Part shown: positions 13,265 to 14,756 of the stretch, piece after piece | How positions within the stretch are numbered: the first letter of the stretch is position 1 | Layout: each line of letters begins with the position of its first letter | Source: JBMYQA01 sp049600855 | GTDB taxonomy: Bacteria > Bacteroidota > Bacteroidia > Cytophagales > Flammeovirgaceae | Assembly: GCA_049600855.1 (NCBI GenBank) | Contig: JBMYQA010000138.1 | Span: 1 to 14,756, forward strand | Length of the DNA stretch: 14,756 nucleotides | Direction of reading: 5' to 3' | Notes under the pieces: model-generated | The model's database searches: none | What the model was told of the DNA's origin: nothing | The model's input: the letters and a program-made list of their open reading frames with translations, nothing else | Translations under genes and position numbers: made by a program

Positions 13265-14614
13265 ATGAGCAACTACCGTTATCCTAAAGGCATCACTCCA
13301 CTGCAACTGTTCACGCGATCATTACGGCTATTGCGTTATCCGATTCACACTATTAGCGATAACATGAAACACTTTGGCGGTACTTATGCTGCTCCAATGG
13401 GTAAACATAAAATCATTGTGACACAAGATCCTGAATTTATTGATTACATCTTACGGAAAAATCATAAAAACTACGACAAATCTAAAATCCTCACCAGTAC
13501 ACTCGCCAAATACATTGGGCATGGCCTACTTACCGCAACAGGGAGCCATTGGCTCAAACAGCGGAAACTCATCCAACCAGGATTTCACATTCGAAAGATC
13601 AAAGCCCTCTATCAAATTGTACAAGATACCGTTGATCGATCATTAACAAACTTTCCTACTGGAAGCGAGATTGATATTTATCCTTTAATGAATCAACTGG
13701 CTTTCGACATTGTGATCAACTCACTTTTCAACGTTTCTATTCCAAAAGAGAAGATGAGGGAATTAGGTGAGTTTATCAGCGATATTCAGGGTTTTGTCGT
13801 TAAAGAAGTGCGTGTTCCCTTTTTCACTTGGTGGTCGCGCATATTGGGAACGAATAAAAAATACCTCAAGCAAGCACAAGCATCCAGAGAAATCATTCGG
13901 ACCATTATTAGAGCGCGAAAAGAGAGTCAGGAAACACACAACGATTTACTTGATATGTTACTCAGCATCCGCTATGAAGATACTGGACAAGGGATGGATG
14001 AAGAACAGCTCATTGATGAAATTCTCATCTTAGTGGTAGCAGGTCACGAAACCACAGCCAATGCCCTCTCGTGGACACTTTACCTGTTGGCTAACCATCC
14101 TGACAAGCTCATCAAACTCCAACAAGAAACTGCTGATTTATCGATTGAAGAAACGGTAAAACATCCGTACTTAAATGCGGTCATCAAAGAAAGTATGCGA
14201 CGCTATCCCCCAGCTTGGATCAGTGATCGGGTTGCCTTAACGGATGACACTTTTAAGGAATATTCCTATGAAAAAGGCACCATGATTGCCCCCTTCTTCT
14301 ACGGAGTTCATCACGATGCCAACTTATGGACTAACCCTGAAGATTTTGATCCTGAGCGCTTTATGCCAGCTCGGGAAAAAGAGATGAATAGCATTGCCTA
14401 CCATCCATTTGGTGCAGGCCCTCGCTCATGCATTGGCAATCACTTTGCTATGGCTGAAATGGCCTTATTCCTCAAAACCTTTATTCAGCAATTTGACATA
14501 ACCGCGACTGAGCAAGAACCTATGATGATTGCTTTAATTACCTTGAGGCCGGATAGGGTTTTACTGAAAGTAAAAACACGCTGTTCTCTACCCGATGGTT
14601 TTGCAAGGCTCTGA
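13265..14614 (+). CDS. Cytochrome P450 monooxygenase
   Basis: Heme-thiolate monooxygenase of 449 residues with no membrane anchor, so probably a soluble cytoplasmic enzyme. The C-helix motif H-W-L-K-Q-R-K (95-101) contacts the heme. The I-helix oxygen-activation motif is A-G-H-E-T-T (259-264). The E-x-x-R pair is E309/R312, P-E-R-F is at 363-366, and the heme-binding loop F-G-A-G-P-R-S-C-I-G (382-391) puts the thiolate ligand at C389. The heme loop and C-helix resemble the CYP102/CYP4-like clade more than the camphor-type bacterial P450s. No ferredoxin, reductase or fused reductase domain is present, so electron partners lie elsewhere. Substrate is unknown; fatty acids or carotenoids are possible by analogy only. 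It starts 68 bp after the S41 gene. Confidence 0.96.
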   Translation: MSNYRYPKGITPLQLFTRSLRLLRYPIHTISDNMKHFGGTYAAPMGKHKIIVTQDPEFIDYILRKNHKNYDKSKILTSTLAKYIGHGLLTATGSHWLKQRKLIQPGFHIRKIKALYQIVQDTVDRSLTNFPTGSEIDIYPLMNQLAFDIVINSLFNVSIPKEKMRELGEFISDIQGFVVKEVRVPFFTWWSRILGTNKKYLKQAQASREIIRTIIRARKESQETHNDLLDMLLSIRYEDTGQGMDEEQLIDEILILVVAGHETTANALSWTLYLLANHPDKLIKLQQETADLSIEETVKHPYLNAVIKESMRRYPPAWISDRVALTDDTFKEYSYEKGTMIAPFFYGVHHDANLWTNPEDFDPERFMPAREKEMNSIAYHPFGAGPRSCIGNHFAMAEMALFLKTFIQQFDITATEQEPMMIALITLRPDRVLLKVKTRCSLPDGFARL

Positions 14615-14639
14615 TAATCAAATACATCAATTATGCTCG

Positions 14640-14745
14640 TCAACGTTTCAAAACGTTGAGTCAATGGTTGCACGTTTCCTAATTTGCTGAAAACTCGAAA
14701 GTTAGGAAACTTTCGATCATGGATTCAAGACTCAGAAGCCTTGAA
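14640..14745. repeat. Cluster of inverted repeats downstream of the P450 gene
   Basis: Three potential stem-loops are packed in 106 bp. TCAACGTTT (14640-14648) pairs with AAACGTTGA (14651-14659). TCGAAAGTT (14695-14703) pairs with AACTTTCGA (14708-14716). TTCAAG (14724-14729) pairs with CTTGAA (14740-14745). GTTTCCTAA (14674-14682) is also the reverse complement of TTAGGAAAC (14702-14710), so it competes with the second hairpin. None is followed by a T-tract. No ORF covers the region convincingly. It could be a structured 3' UTR, a repetitive palindromic element or the edge of a miniature mobile element. Confidence 0.55.
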
Positions 14746-14756
14746 TAGCAGATTTA

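Noticed and set aside
1..14756. Mobile elements, CRISPR arrays, tRNA/rRNA genes or a defence island
   Set aside because: No transposase, integrase, regularly spaced repeats or structural RNA signatures were seen on either strand; the gene content is mostly housekeeping.

Overview
The window looks like chromosomal DNA of a member of the Bacteroidota, possibly Cytophagales-like. The evidence is an AT-rich composition, a long (388-residue) PurM of the form I associate with Bacteroidota, a 7TM-AraC membrane regulator, several lipoproteins with a lipobox, mostly absent Shine-Dalgarno sequences, and candidate promoters of the Bacteroidota type TAnnTTTG ahead of three genes. I see no insertion sequence, phage gene, CRISPR array, tRNA or rRNA.

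Layout. The left edge holds the 3' end of a small heat-shock protein gene (+) closed by a textbook UUCG hairpin terminator (347-373). Two minus-strand genes follow, a lone MBOAT O-acyltransferase (417-1832) and a secreted lipoprotein alpha-amylase (2033-3406). A terminator sits between them and the MBOAT gene has its own candidate promoter, so they are probably separate transcripts. A 488-bp gap (3407-3894) carries imperfect repeats upstream of the amylase and a possible frameshifted gene remnant. Then come, on the plus strand, an unknown two-TM membrane protein, trpS (tryptophanyl-tRNA synthetase) with a 13-bp-stem terminator, and full-length polA with all three DNA polymerase I activities apparently intact. 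A small minus-strand lipoprotein gene (8497-8892) faces polA convergently and is divergent from a Nudix hydrolase (9007-9435).

The right third is all plus strand: purM, an AraC-type membrane-tethered regulator starting 5 bp after the purM stop, an exported S41-family peptidase with its own candidate promoter, and a cytochrome P450. The window ends in about 140 bp of non-coding DNA full of inverted repeats.

How the genes fit together. Most are independent housekeeping functions: protein folding, tRNA charging, DNA repair and replication, purine synthesis and nucleotide clean-up. The accessory functions are starch degradation at the cell surface, acylation of an envelope or extracellular glycan, a membrane-sensing regulator next to an exported peptidase, and a monooxygenase. 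No dedicated multi-gene novel system is evident. The observations most worth following are the archaeal-like amylase, a clamp-binding-like peptide in the Pol I linker, a 12-bp inverted repeat embracing the purM promoter, the regulator/peptidase pair, and the structured terminal intergenic region.
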